DNA from: Bacteroidales bacterium
GTDB taxonomy: Bacteria > Bacteroidota > Bacteroidia > Bacteroidales > FEN-979
Assembly: GCA_023231005.1 (NCBI GenBank)
Contig: JALNWG010000011.1
Coordinates: 23,576 to 87,575 of the forward strand
DNA length: 64,000 nucleotides
Reading direction: 5' to 3'
Shown here: positions 36,876-46,110 of the stretch, piece after piece
Layout of the letters: each line of letters begins with the position of its first letter
How positions within the stretch are numbered: position 1 is the first letter of the stretch
Translations under genes and position numbers: made by a program
The notes under the pieces: generated by a model
Told to the model about the DNA's origin: nothing
The model's input: only the letters and a program-made list of their open reading frames with translations
Databases searched by the model: none

Positions 36876-37964
36876 TTATCCTTTATAAAAAGGTAATTTA
36901 ACCACTTTTGCACGAAGGATCTTCTCCCTGATTTTAATATGAATTTCGCTTCCCTCTTTTGATAAAGCAACGGGGACATATCCCATGCCGATGGGAATTT
37001 TCACAGATGGGCCCATGGTTCCTGAAGTCACTTCGCCAATTTTCCTTCCCTGGGCATCGGTAATTTCGTATTCGTGCCGTGGAATCCCTTTATCGACCAT
37101 TTCAAAACCCACCAATCGCCGGGTTATTCCTTCTTGCTTTTGTTTAAGCAAAGCAGCTTTATTGATAAATGATTTGCTTTCTGTAAATTTCGTGATCCAT
37201 CCCAATCCAGCTTCAATGGGGGAAGTAGTATCATTGATGTCGTTTCCATAAAGACAGAAACCCATCTCCAGGCGCAAGGTATCGCGAGCGCCCAAACCGA
37301 TTGGTTTTATTCCGAATTCCTTACCCGCTTCAAAAACGGCATTCCATATTTTTGAAGCATCTTTATTGGCCATATAAATTTCACATCCGCCTGAACCGGT
37401 ATAACCTGTGGTTGCAAAAATCACATCCGGAATACCAGCAAAGGTCAATTTCTTAAAAGTGTAGTATTCCATATCGGTAACCGGAGTATCGGTCAATTTT
37501 TGCATGGCTTTGAGTGCCAGGGGGCCCTGAACAGCCAATTGCGAAATTTCATCGGAAGCATTATACAACACAGCTCCCATTTTATTGTGACTGTTACACC
37601 AAGCCCAGTCTTTTTCAATGTTAGAAGCATTTACAACCAGAAGATACGTAAGATCATCTACTTTGTAAACCAGGAGATCGTCAACAATACCGCCAGTTTC
37701 ATTCGGAAAGCATGAGTATTGTACTTTCCCGGGAACCAATTTGGAAGCATCGTTGGAAGTAACGAACTGGATAAAGTCAAGCGCTTTGGGACCTTTTACC
37801 CAGAATTCCCCCATGTGGGAAACATCAAAAACGCCCACTGCTTTACGAACTGTTTCATGTTCGATATTAACTCCTTCATACTGAACAGGCATGTTATAAC
37901 CTGCAAATGGCACCATTTTGGCACCCATAGCCTCATGAAATTTAGTAAATGCTGTATTTTTCAT
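36876..37964 (-). CDS. gcvT: Glycine cleavage system aminomethyltransferase (T protein)
   Basis: GcvT transfers the methylene group from aminomethylated H protein to tetrahydrofolate, releasing ammonia. The ATG at 37964 gives 362 residues with the standard start KNTAFTKFHEAMGAKMVPFAGYNMPVQY; a longer frame to 38006 has no family support. Further motifs: VFDVSHMGEFWVKG, ATTGYTGSGGCEIY, GARDTLRLEMGFCLYGND and the C-terminal barrel (EVTSGTMGPSVKIPIGMGYV). The H and P proteins are not in this window. It leads the operon that contains the exported LRR protein and the comB-like gene. Confidence 0.95.
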   Translation of the reverse strand: MKNTAFTKFHEAMGAKMVPFAGYNMPVQYEGVNIEHETVRKAVGVFDVSHMGEFWVKGPKALDFIQFVTSNDASKLVPGKVQYSCFPNETGGIVDDLLVYKVDDLTYLLVVNASNIEKDWAWCNSHNKMGAVLYNASDEISQLAVQGPLALKAMQKLTDTPVTDMEYYTFKKLTFAGIPDVIFATTGYTGSGGCEIYMANKDASKIWNAVFEAGKEFGIKPIGLGARDTLRLEMGFCLYGNDINDTTSPIEAGLGWITKFTESKSFINKAALLKQKQEGITRRLVGFEMVDKGIPRHEYEITDAQGRKIGEVTSGTMGPSVKIPIGMGYVPVALSKEGSEIHIKIREKILRAKVVKLPFYKG

Positions 37965-38018
37965 TTTGATAAATTTTTCAAACAAGTAATGGGAAGAACC
38001 CGGCAACTGTTAACGGAG

Positions 38019-38026
38019 CAAAAGTA
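38019..38026 (-). promoter_or_regulatory. Putative -7 element for gcvT operon
   Basis: Minus-strand TACTTTTG (TAnnTTTG type) ends 54 bases before the gcvT ATG, within the divergent gap shared with the wbpM-like gene. No clear -33 element. Confidence 0.4.
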
Positions 38027-38048
38027 GGAAAAATTGTATGGAAATTAG

Positions 38049-38076
38049 TTGAATGTTCATATATTTTTTACTTTTG
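38049..38076 (+). promoter_or_regulatory. Promoter for the wbpM-like gene, leaderless arrangement
   Basis: TTG at 38049-38051, a 17-base spacer and TACTTTTG at 38069-38076 fit the Bacteroidota consensus. Only four bases separate the element from the ATG at 38081, as at guaA, so the mRNA would begin at or beside the start codon. Confidence 0.45.
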
Positions 38077-38080
38077 GCCC

Positions 38081-39976
38081 ATGTTTCTGACCCGGGAAAA
38101 TACGCCACGTTGGCTGATTTTCGTTATCGATGTTGTGATTGCCATTTCTTCGGTGATACTGGCATACTTGCTTAGATTTAATTTTTCCATCCCCGCTTCT
38201 GAACTAAAACCGCTCCCACAGATTTTATTCTATATGGTGCTGGTTCGTTCGATAAGTTTTGTTATTGCCCGTTCGTATGCGGGTATCATACGATATACCA
38301 GTACCGGGGATGTATTGCGTGTTTTTGCTACGGTTCTGTCAGGAAGTTTGGTATTTGTTTTGACCAACCTGATTACTTTCTTTATCATCGATCACTTTTT
38401 CTTCATCCCCTTTTCCATCATCATCATCGATTTTCTGGCTACTTCCTTCGGGATGCTCACCTTCCGCCTGATTGTAAAACTGGCTTTCCTGGAATTCCAA
38501 CATCCGGAAAGGGCCAAGGTCAATGTGGTAATTTATGGAGCCGGTGAAGCAGGGATTATATCCAAACGCACCCTCGACCGCGATGCTGGCACCAAATATA
38601 AAGTTCTCGCTTTTTTAGATGATAATCCAAGTAAACAGGGGAAAAAGCTGGAAGGAGTTGACATCCTTTCCCCCAAAAAGATAGACAATCTGTTGGCCAC
38701 CAACACAATCAGCCAGATCATTCTCTCCATTCAGCATTTCGACTCTGCCAGGAAACAAGCGTTGGTCGATAAATGCCTCAATTTCAAAACCAAGGTCCTT
38801 ACTGTTCCTCCAATGATCAAATGGATCAATGGCGAGTTAAGTTTCAAACAAATCCGGAAAATCAATATTGAAGAGTTATTAGAACGGGAAGAGATCAAGT
38901 TGGATGAACATCGTATTTCGAAAGAACTTACCGGGAAAGTCATCCTCATTACCGGAGCTTCGGGCTCAATTGGCAGTGAAATGGTGCGTCAGATAGCACG
39001 GTTTGCCCCCAAGCAACTCATTCTGATTGATCAGGCTGAAACCCCGCTCCATTATCTTGAACTCGAATACCCGGAATATAACCAGGGCGCTTCTGTTGAA
39101 ATCATCTTATGTGATATTTGCAACGAAACCCGGATGCAGAAAATCTTTCAGACCTTCCGACCGGAAATTGTATACCACGCAGCTGCCTACAAGCACGTTC
39201 CCATGATGGAGAACAATCCGGCAGAAGCGGTTCTTACCAATGTAAAAGGGACCAAGATCGTAGCGGATCTGGCCATTGCCTTTGGGGTCAGAAAATTCAT
39301 CATGATCTCTACCGATAAAGCTGTGAATCCTACCAATGTAATGGGTGCCTCAAAACGGATTGCAGAGATCTATACGCAAGCGCTGAATGTAAAAAACCGT
39401 ACCCGGTTTATTACCACCCGATTTGGTAATGTACTTGGTTCCAATGGCTCTGTAATTCCTCTCTTTCGTAGTCAAATCGAGAAAGGTGGTCCGATAACGA
39501 TCACCCATCCGGAAGTAACCCGTTTCTTTATGACGATTCCCGAATCCTGCCGGTTGGTATTAGAGGCCAGCGCCATCGGCCATGGTGGTGAAATATTTAT
39601 TTTCGACATGGGAAATTCTGTCAAAATCCTCGACCTGGCAAAAAAAATGATCCAGCTTTCCGGATTAACCCTTGGCAAAGACATCCAGATCAAATATACG
39701 GGTTTGCGACCTGGTGAAAAATTGTATGAAGAGCTTCTTAATGTTGCCGAAAATACGTTACCTACCCCCCACCCGCTCATCACTATTGCCAAAGTAAGGG
39801 AATACAGTCTGGATGATGTGATCTCCAACATCAATGAACTTACCGGTTTGATTACTTCCCATTCGAATTTCGACATCGTACGTAAAATGAAACAAATGGT
39901 GCCGGAATACAAAAGTCAGAATTCTATTTATGAAACCCTGGACTCCGACCTGTCGCAGTCATCTCCTTGCCCATGA
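38081..39976 (+). CDS. Membrane-bound nucleotide-sugar 4,6-dehydratase, WbpM/CapD type
   Basis: A 631-residue polysaccharide biosynthesis enzyme. Four N-terminal membrane helices (about 11-122) are followed by a first Rossmann fold with GAGEAG at 153-158 and a second, extended SDR domain with TGASGSIGS at 291-299. The catalytic region STDKAVNPTNVMGASKR carries Met rather than Tyr before xxxK, the pattern of WbpM-type UDP-GlcNAc 4,6-dehydratases. The product would feed QuiNAc/FucNAc-type sugars into surface glycans. Its stop overlaps the miaA start by four bases (ATGA). Confidence 0.92.
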   Translation: MFLTRENTPRWLIFVIDVVIAISSVILAYLLRFNFSIPASELKPLPQILFYMVLVRSISFVIARSYAGIIRYTSTGDVLRVFATVLSGSLVFVLTNLITFFIIDHFFFIPFSIIIIDFLATSFGMLTFRLIVKLAFLEFQHPERAKVNVVIYGAGEAGIISKRTLDRDAGTKYKVLAFLDDNPSKQGKKLEGVDILSPKKIDNLLATNTISQIILSIQHFDSARKQALVDKCLNFKTKVLTVPPMIKWINGELSFKQIRKINIEELLEREEIKLDEHRISKELTGKVILITGASGSIGSEMVRQIARFAPKQLILIDQAETPLHYLELEYPEYNQGASVEIILCDICNETRMQKIFQTFRPEIVYHAAAYKHVPMMENNPAEAVLTNVKGTKIVADLAIAFGVRKFIMISTDKAVNPTNVMGASKRIAEIYTQALNVKNRTRFITTRFGNVLGSNGSVIPLFRSQIEKGGPITITHPEVTRFFMTIPESCRLVLEASAIGHGGEIFIFDMGNSVKILDLAKKMIQLSGLTLGKDIQIKYTGLRPGEKLYEELLNVAENTLPTPHPLITIAKVREYSLDDVISNINELTGLITSHSNFDIVRKMKQMVPEYKSQNSIYETLDSDLSQSSPCP

Positions 39977-40875
39977 TGCTTACGATCCTTGGCCCCACTG
40001 CATCCGGTAAGACCCTGCTCGCGGCCCACCTTGCAAGCCGGTTCAATGGAGAAGTGATCAGTGCGGATTCCCGTCAGGTATATCGCGATATGACAATCGG
40101 AACAGGAAAGGATTATGCCGACTACATAGTCAATGGAACACGCGTTCCCTATCACCTCATCGATATTGTGGAACCCGGAACAGAATACAACATCTTCCGG
40201 TATCAACAGGATTTTTCAACCATCTACAAGGAGCTTCTCAGGCAAGGGAAAAGGCCCATTCTGTGCGGAGGGTCAGGAATGTATCTGGAAGTGGTGCTGA
40301 AAGGCTACCGGTTGCCAGTTGCTTCAGATGACCCTGCTTTTCTTTCCAACCTGGAGGGTAAAACGGAGGATGAGCTAACCGACCTTTTAAAAAGCGTTAA
40401 AACTTTACATAATATAACCGATGTTGAGGACCGGGAACGAATGATCAAAGCACTTTTAATAGAACATCAATCCCGGAATTCTTATTCATCCTTTGCTCCT
40501 GTTCCATCTGTGATTTTTGGTATTTCCTGGCCACGGGGTTTGTTGCGGCATCGGATAACACAACGCCTGGAGCAACGTATGCAAGGAGGATTGATTGAAG
40601 AAACTGCTCAGTTGTTAACTCGGGGAATAACCCCGGAAAGACTTATGAAATATGGGCTGGAGTATAAATTTACCACTTTGTTTTTAAATGGGAAAATATC
40701 GAAAGAACAACTTTTTTCCGGACTCAACACCGCCATCCATCAGTTTGCCAAACGTCAGATGACCTGGTTCCGGAGGATGGAGCGTCAGGGATTTAAGATT
40801 CATTGGATTGATGGACGATTACCCTTGAATGATAAAATGGCTTTGGCAACCGATATCGTAAAAAATATGGAATAA
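39973..40875 (+). CDS. miaA: tRNA dimethylallyltransferase
   Basis: MiaA adds a dimethylallyl group to A37 of tRNAs reading UNN codons. The ATG at 39973 gives 300 residues with the P-loop GPTASGKT at 7-14, DSRQVYRDMTIGTGK near 34, YHLIDI near 58, CGGSGMYLEVVLKGY near 98 and the C-terminal AIHQFAKRQMTWFRR. It shares an ATGA overlap with the dehydratase gene, which is functionally unrelated. The stop lies at the foot of a strong terminator. Confidence 0.95.
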   Translation: MMLTILGPTASGKTLLAAHLASRFNGEVISADSRQVYRDMTIGTGKDYADYIVNGTRVPYHLIDIVEPGTEYNIFRYQQDFSTIYKELLRQGKRPILCGGSGMYLEVVLKGYRLPVASDDPAFLSNLEGKTEDELTDLLKSVKTLHNITDVEDRERMIKALLIEHQSRNSYSSFAPVPSVIFGISWPRGLLRHRITQRLEQRMQGGLIEETAQLLTRGITPERLMKYGLEYKFTTLFLNGKISKEQLFSGLNTAIHQFAKRQMTWFRRMERQGFKIHWIDGRLPLNDKMALATDIVKNME

Positions 40876-40920
40876 CGCAAAGGCCTCCCAGGTTGTGAAA
40901 ACCCGGGAGGCCTTTGCGTT
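40874..40920. terminator. Strong bidirectional terminator between miaA and the S41 protease gene
   Basis: A perfect 16-bp inverted repeat: AACGCAAAGGCCTCCC at 40874-40889 and GGGAGGCCTTTGCGTT at 40905-40920. A further GGTT/AACC pairing lies inside, past one mismatch. The left arm begins within the miaA stop codon. It stands between convergent genes and can work on both strands, although neither side has a long U-tract. Confidence 0.75.
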
Positions 40921-40967
40921 ACGTTCGGTTTAAAAGTGATTGAAAGGATAACAATCTAAAAATCCAA

Positions 40968-43900
40968 TTACTTCGTTTTATCCGGAAATGGCGGCATTCC
41001 CGGCAATTCTTTGGGCCAGTTTTTCAATTCATCCTTCATTACTTCAATAGCTTTATTAAGCTGTTGATCTTCCCCTACATATTCTTTTGCCGGATCGTTG
41101 TCAATCTCAATATCCGGATCTACTCCATGACCTTCGATGATCCAATTTTTACCGTCTGTATCATACGGAGCAAATTCAGGCCGCATCAGTGATCCACCAT
41201 CAATGAATGGCAAGGAGCCACGAATTCCGACTACCCCTCCCCAGGTCCGTTTCCCGATAGCCTTTCCGATTTTCAGCTTTTTGAACTGGTATGGGAATAA
41301 ATCGCCATCGGAAGCTGAGTACCCATCGATCAGGATGCACTTAGGCCCCCATTGCATTTCCAGGCGACCCGGAGCACCTTCAGTATTTCTGCTCATATTG
41401 ATCATGGTCATCGCTCTGTTTAACCTTTCAATGATCATGGGAGAAACATTGCCGCCGCCATTGCCACGGTCGTCGATGATCAGCGCCCTTTTGTTCAACT
41501 GAGGATAAAAATGTTTCACGAACTCATTCAGCCCTTCCACTCCCATATCCGGAATATGGATATAACCAACTTCTCCATTGGTGGCATCGCTCACTTTTTT
41601 AATATTGTTTTGTACCCAGTTATAATAAATTAACCCGGCTTCATCGTCGGTGGGGACAACGAGTACTTTTCGTGTACCCGCATCCGTTGGAGTTCCATTA
41701 ACAGTAATTTCCACCTGTATTCCGGCTTTATTTACCAATGCTTCATTAATATCATTCATCTCCTTAGTGGATTTCCCGTTTATTGCAATGATAAAATCGC
41801 CCTCTTTGACATCCACACCAAGTTCGGTAAGTGGGGAACGGGTTCCCTGTGTCCAGTTCTCACCTTTCAGGATATTTTCAATTTTGTAATATCCCGAAGC
41901 ATCCCGGGTGATCCTGGCACCCAACAATCCCATTTTAATGCGTTTGGGTTCCGGTTTATCACCTCCGCCCACATAAGAATGCCCGATGCTGATTTCGCCA
42001 ATCATTTCCCCGATCACATAGTTTAAATCGTTACGGTTGTTGATATACGGTAATAGTACTGCATATTTTTTCTGGATGGCAGGCCAATCGAGGCCCTGCA
42101 TGTTCGGTGCATATAAAAAATACTTCATCTGCCGCCAGGATTCATGATATATCTGCGACCATTCTGCCTTCAGATCAACCATGAGTTTCATGTTCGAAAG
42201 ATCAACCCAATCTTTAACATCGATCTTTCCACCCTTGGGGAGGTCAACAATGCCATATTTTCCATGGTCAACCACTAACATTTTTTTAGTGTCAGCCGAA
42301 ATTTCATAGGTTCCGAAATCGCCAAGGTTTGATTCCTTGCTATCTTTCAGGTCAAAAGTCATAAGGCCGGTTTTACTGCCGCGTCCTCCTGCCTTGATAT
42401 AATAAACATTTTCGCCAACACAATTCACGTTATAATACGATCCGGCTTCAATGGGAAGCGCTTCGATACGATCGATGATGCCATCAAAATCAACAGTAAC
42501 GGTAACCGTTGCAGGAGTATCTCCTGATTTTTTATCCTCTTTTTTCTCCCCTTTATTATCGTCTTTCTTTTCCTCCTTTTTAACTGCAACCTGATCGTTT
42601 TCAGGGGCAAATGGGTTCGGAGTAGCTTTGGCTAAGGTCAGAAAATATACCTTCGTCATATCTGAGTAGCTGTGATTCCATTCGGTCCAGCTATATGTTG
42701 GGTTGAAATCGCGGTTGGAAGTAAAAAACAGATATTTGCCATCGTTGCTAAAGCTGGCATCACCAACGTCATACCAGGTATCTGTGACTGGATTTTTTGT
42801 TTTCGAAGCAAGGTTATAAAGAAAAATGCGGGAGGTGACCCGGCGGTTGGGAGCGGTATAGGCAATCCATTTACTATCGGGTGACCAGGAAAAATTAGTA
42901 AACTCCCAGTTTTTCGATTCATCAACGAGTGTTACAGCTTTGGTGTCTATATCAACATATTGCAGTCGTAACAATTTATCAGCCCACAGCATTTTTTTAC
43001 TGTCGGGCGACCAAATCATACCATATTTGTAAGTATCGGCATTTTTGGTGATCTGTTCCGGTTGGGATGATCCATCCTGTTTCTGGATATAAATTTCATC
43101 CTCCCCAGTTTGATCGGAGATGTAAGCGATATATTGACCGTCGGGCGACCAGGCCACATCGCGGTCATGAACGCCGGGGGTACTGGTAAGATTCAGCGTA
43201 ATTCCCGATTTCGCCGGAACCGTCCAGATATCGCCACGGGCTCCTAAGGCAAGTCGTTTGCCATCGGGAGACAGGGAGAAGGTATTGATGAACTTGCTGG
43301 CATCTTTCATCTGATTACGGCCGGTAATAAAATCATCGGCAATACGAACCACTACCTTCGATGTTTTTTGGGTAGCCAGATCAAAACAATAGATAAATCC
43401 TCCATTTTCAAAAACTATGGCTTGATCTCCCAGCGATGGAAATTTAATATCGTATTCCTTAAAATCGGTAACTTTTTTTGTCTCCTTTGATTTCAGATCA
43501 TAGCAGTAAAGGTTAACCGGACGTTCACGTTCAGAAACGAAATAGATTTTATCGCCCGTCCACATGGGGAATATATCCTGCGTAGGGCTATTGGTGATAT
43601 TTTCGGTTTGTTTGGTTTTAAAATCATAGATCCAGATATCATCGGCCATTCCACCTTTATAATATTTCCAGGTTCTGAATTCACGAAAAACGCGGTTATA
43701 GGCCAACTTTGATAAATCCGGAGAATAGGAACAAAATCCGCCACAGGGAAGGGGCAATTCTTCTGGTAAACCGCCATGGATATTGGCTAAAAAGAGCTGG
43801 CCTTTGAAATCGTTAAAGGTCTGTTTCCTCGACCGGAACACGATGTTGTTGTTATCTTTCCAGGTCATTACGATGTTATTCGGCCCCATCCGGTCTGAAA

Positions 43901-44237
43901 TATCATCGCGGCCCAGGGTGGCGGTATAAGTAAGTCGTTTGGGTTCTCCCCCATTGGCAGGCATGAGATACACCTCTGTATTCCCATCATATTGGGCAGT
44001 AAATGCAATTTGTTTCCCATCGGGTGAAAAGCGGGCAAACATTTCATAACCGCTTTCATCGTTGGTGAGTTTTCGCGCAACTCCACCGGTTTTGTCAACC
44101 GTGTAAAGATCGCCCGCATAGGTAAAGACAATTTGATTTCCGTGAATTGCCGGGAACCTTAACAAACGTCCTTCATCCTGAGCTTGAAGCGCTCCAAATA
44201 AAAAGAGCGAAATGCAAATCAGCAATATTTTTTTCAT
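40968..44237 (-). CDS. Tricorn-like S41 protease with beta-propeller and PDZ domains
   Basis: A 1089-residue exported protease: signal peptide (cleavage after LQA before Gln), two WD40/PD40-type beta-propeller regions (about 25-540, with many SPDG and SPDSK blades such as ARFSPDGKQIAFTA and AWSPDGQYIAYISD), a charged KKEEKKDDNKGEKK linker near 550, a helical section, a PDZ domain near 760-850 and the S41 catalytic domain. The catalytic serine lies in DGYSASDGDLFPYQF near 1005, the same motif as tricorn protease. Likely a periplasmic peptide-degrading machine. It is transcribed alone. Confidence 0.93.
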   Translation of the reverse strand: MKKILLICISLFLFGALQAQDEGRLLRFPAIHGNQIVFTYAGDLYTVDKTGGVARKLTNDESGYEMFARFSPDGKQIAFTAQYDGNTEVYLMPANGGEPKRLTYTATLGRDDISDRMGPNNIVMTWKDNNNIVFRSRKQTFNDFKGQLFLANIHGGLPEELPLPCGGFCSYSPDLSKLAYNRVFREFRTWKYYKGGMADDIWIYDFKTKQTENITNSPTQDIFPMWTGDKIYFVSERERPVNLYCYDLKSKETKKVTDFKEYDIKFPSLGDQAIVFENGGFIYCFDLATQKTSKVVVRIADDFITGRNQMKDASKFINTFSLSPDGKRLALGARGDIWTVPAKSGITLNLTSTPGVHDRDVAWSPDGQYIAYISDQTGEDEIYIQKQDGSSQPEQITKNADTYKYGMIWSPDSKKMLWADKLLRLQYVDIDTKAVTLVDESKNWEFTNFSWSPDSKWIAYTAPNRRVTSRIFLYNLASKTKNPVTDTWYDVGDASFSNDGKYLFFTSNRDFNPTYSWTEWNHSYSDMTKVYFLTLAKATPNPFAPENDQVAVKKEEKKDDNKGEKKEDKKSGDTPATVTVTVDFDGIIDRIEALPIEAGSYYNVNCVGENVYYIKAGGRGSKTGLMTFDLKDSKESNLGDFGTYEISADTKKMLVVDHGKYGIVDLPKGGKIDVKDWVDLSNMKLMVDLKAEWSQIYHESWRQMKYFLYAPNMQGLDWPAIQKKYAVLLPYINNRNDLNYVIGEMIGEISIGHSYVGGGDKPEPKRIKMGLLGARITRDASGYYKIENILKGENWTQGTRSPLTELGVDVKEGDFIIAINGKSTKEMNDINEALVNKAGIQVEITVNGTPTDAGTRKVLVVPTDDEAGLIYYNWVQNNIKKVSDATNGEVGYIHIPDMGVEGLNEFVKHFYPQLNKRALIIDDRGNGGGNVSPMIIERLNRAMTMINMSRNTEGAPGRLEMQWGPKCILIDGYSASDGDLFPYQFKKLKIGKAIGKRTWGGVVGIRGSLPFIDGGSLMRPEFAPYDTDGKNWIIEGHGVDPDIEIDNDPAKEYVGEDQQLNKAIEVMKDELKNWPKELPGMPPFPDKTK

Positions 44238-44310
44238 GAAATTTAAGATTAGATGATGATAGACTTGTAAAAAAAAGAATTGTTACTTTTCAGGTTAAGA
44301 ATAGTAACAG

Positions 44311-44318
44311 CAAATTTA
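44311..44318 (-). promoter_or_regulatory. Putative -7 element for the S41 protease gene
   Basis: Minus-strand TAAATTTG (TAnnTTTG type), about 73 bases before the ATG. The divergent OsmC promoter lies beyond it. Confidence 0.3.
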
Positions 44319-44403
44319 TTCAGAAAAAGGAAAAGCCACATCACTTTTTGATTTCTATTGCGATTTTCTCGATGAAATGGCCAAATGGAGGGCAAATAAT
44401 TCG

Positions 44404-44411
44404 TATTTTTG
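44404..44411 (+). promoter_or_regulatory. Putative -7 element for the OsmC gene
   Basis: TATTTTTG (TAnnTTTG type), 47 bases before the ATG at 44459. No clear -33 element. Confidence 0.3.
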
Positions 44412-44458
44412 CAGGGCTGTTAGGAACAGATTTCAAGTCCTGATTTAAAAAAACGACT

Positions 44459-44854
44459 ATGGAAATACAAGTTTTTTATGATGGGGGGAAAAAAGTCAGT
44501 GCCCTTCTGGATGGTTTCACAGTACATACGGACCAACCTGTAAAGGCAGGAGGCGATGCTTCCGCACCGACACCCTTCTATTTGTTTCTTGCCAGCCTGG
44601 GAACTTGTGCTGGTTTTTACGTAAAAGAATTTTGCGATCAACGGAGTATTCCAACCGACAAGATTCATCTCAATATGGATTATGAATATGACCCGTTAAA
44701 TAATATGATTGCTAAATTCATCATCCACATCCATGTTCCGCAGGATTTTCCTGCACAATATGACAATGCGCTCATCAAAACAGCCTCTTTGTGTGCCGTT
44801 AAACGCCATCTGAACGCTGATATAGAGAATGAAATCACGGTTGTAAGATCTTGA
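44459..44854 (+). CDS. OsmC family peroxiredoxin-like protein
   Basis: A 131-residue OsmC-fold protein. The two conserved cysteines that reduce organic hydroperoxides are visible: GTCAGFYV near residue 51 and ASLCAVKRHL near 111. The conserved GGDASAPTPFYLFLASLG that precedes the first cysteine is also present. The family detoxifies peroxides or handles reactive sulfur. The neighbouring gene is a sulfur amino acid lyase-type enzyme 26 bases downstream, so a link to sulfur metabolism is possible. Confidence 0.9.
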   Translation: MEIQVFYDGGKKVSALLDGFTVHTDQPVKAGGDASAPTPFYLFLASLGTCAGFYVKEFCDQRSIPTDKIHLNMDYEYDPLNNMIAKFIIHIHVPQDFPAQYDNALIKTASLCAVKRHLNADIENEITVVRS

Positions 44855-44880
44855 AATAATTAAAACTTTAGATATTAAAT

Positions 44881-46062
44881 ATGAAAAACAAACCTTCTGG
44901 ATTTAACTCCACCCTGGTACACGGAACAGGTGACAAAGACCCGTTGGGAAGTGTTATCACTCCCATTTATCAAACTTCCACTTTTGCATTTAAAAATGCC
45001 GATCATGGCGCTGCCTGTTTTGCAGGAGAAAGCGACGGATTTATTTACACCCGCATTGCCAACCCTACCGTTCGCGATCTGGAAAAGACCATTGCCGCTC
45101 TGGAGCATGGATTTGATGGCATCGGTTGCTCTTCCGGTATGGGCGCGGTAAGCACCGTATATATGGCTTACCTGGGTGCCGGGAAACATATTTTGAGTCA
45201 TAACGCAGTTTATGGACCCAGCCGCGGGATCATCGAAAACACCTTCTCCAAGTTTGGTGTGGAATCTACCTATGTCGACACCACCGATCTGGAACAGGTA
45301 AAAGCAGCAATTCGTCCCAATACGGCGCTCATCTATCTGGAAACTCCCGCAAATCCAACCATCGGAATATCCGATATCCCCGCCATCTGCAAATTGGCCC
45401 ATCAGCATAACATTCCGGTATGTGTAGATAATACCTTCTGCAGTCCTTACCTCCAAAACCCGCTCGATTTGGGCGCTGATGTCGTATTGCACTCTATGAC
45501 CAAATTCATCAATGGTCATGCCGATATTGTTGGAGGTATTATTGTTGCTAAAACCGAAGCCGAATACAAAAAGATCAGATCGGTGATGGTGATGATGGGT
45601 TGCAACATGGATCCCCACCAGGCTTTCCTTACGCGGCGTGGTTTGAAGACACTGGGACTCCGAATTGAACGGGCTCAGGAAAATTCCATCAAGATAGCCC
45701 ACTACCTTGAAAACCATCCCAAAGTTGCCTGGGTTATGTATCCCGGATTGACTTCCCATCCTCAATATGAATTGGGGAAAAAGCTGATGCGCGGCCCTGG
45801 TGCTATGATCAGCTTCGGACTTAAAGGCGGATTAGAAGCCGGCAAAAAAATGATGGACAATGTCCATCTTTGTGCGCTTGCTGTTTCGCTTGGAGGAATT
45901 GAAACCTTAATTCAGCATCCTGCTTCCATGACCCATAGTAAACTATCCAAGGCCGCCAAAAAAGAGGGCGGAATCACCGACGAACTGGTACGCTTTTCTG
46001 TGGGTATTGAAGATGTGGAAGATATCATTGCCGATCTGGACCAGGCGTTGTCGAAAATTTAA
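44881..46062 (+). CDS. Trans-sulfuration PLP enzyme, methionine gamma-lyase-like
   Basis: A 393-residue member of the Cys/Met metabolism PLP family. The fold starts with TPIYQTSTFAF near residue 27 and YTRIANPTVRDLE near 56; the PLP-binding lysine is in SMTKFINGHADIVGG near 207 and the phosphate-binding SSGMGA near 86. Overall similarity is greatest to methionine gamma-lyase, which splits methionine into methanethiol, ammonia and 2-oxobutyrate. The cysteine that follows YG in typical gamma-lyases (YGC) is Pro here (VYGPSR), so the reaction could be cystathionine-directed. It follows the OsmC gene. Confidence 0.88.
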   Translation: MKNKPSGFNSTLVHGTGDKDPLGSVITPIYQTSTFAFKNADHGAACFAGESDGFIYTRIANPTVRDLEKTIAALEHGFDGIGCSSGMGAVSTVYMAYLGAGKHILSHNAVYGPSRGIIENTFSKFGVESTYVDTTDLEQVKAAIRPNTALIYLETPANPTIGISDIPAICKLAHQHNIPVCVDNTFCSPYLQNPLDLGADVVLHSMTKFINGHADIVGGIIVAKTEAEYKKIRSVMVMMGCNMDPHQAFLTRRGLKTLGLRIERAQENSIKIAHYLENHPKVAWVMYPGLTSHPQYELGKKLMRGPGAMISFGLKGGLEAGKKMMDNVHLCALAVSLGGIETLIQHPASMTHSKLSKAAKKEGGITDELVRFSVGIEDVEDIIADLDQALSKI

Positions 46063-46110
46063 TGAGGATTCTGGAATGAGCTATTAAAAACGAGGAACTA
46101 AGAAGTCAAA

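Noticed and set aside
37965..38006. 14-residue N-terminal extension of gcvT
   Set aside because: The family starts at the ATG at 37964; the extension begins at a non-preferred start and is not conserved.
44875..45765. 296-codon open frame on the minus strand opposite the methionine gamma-lyase-like gene
   Set aside because: It mirrors the codon pattern of the real gene, has a histidine-rich, low-complexity translation without any recognisable domain, and no promoter.
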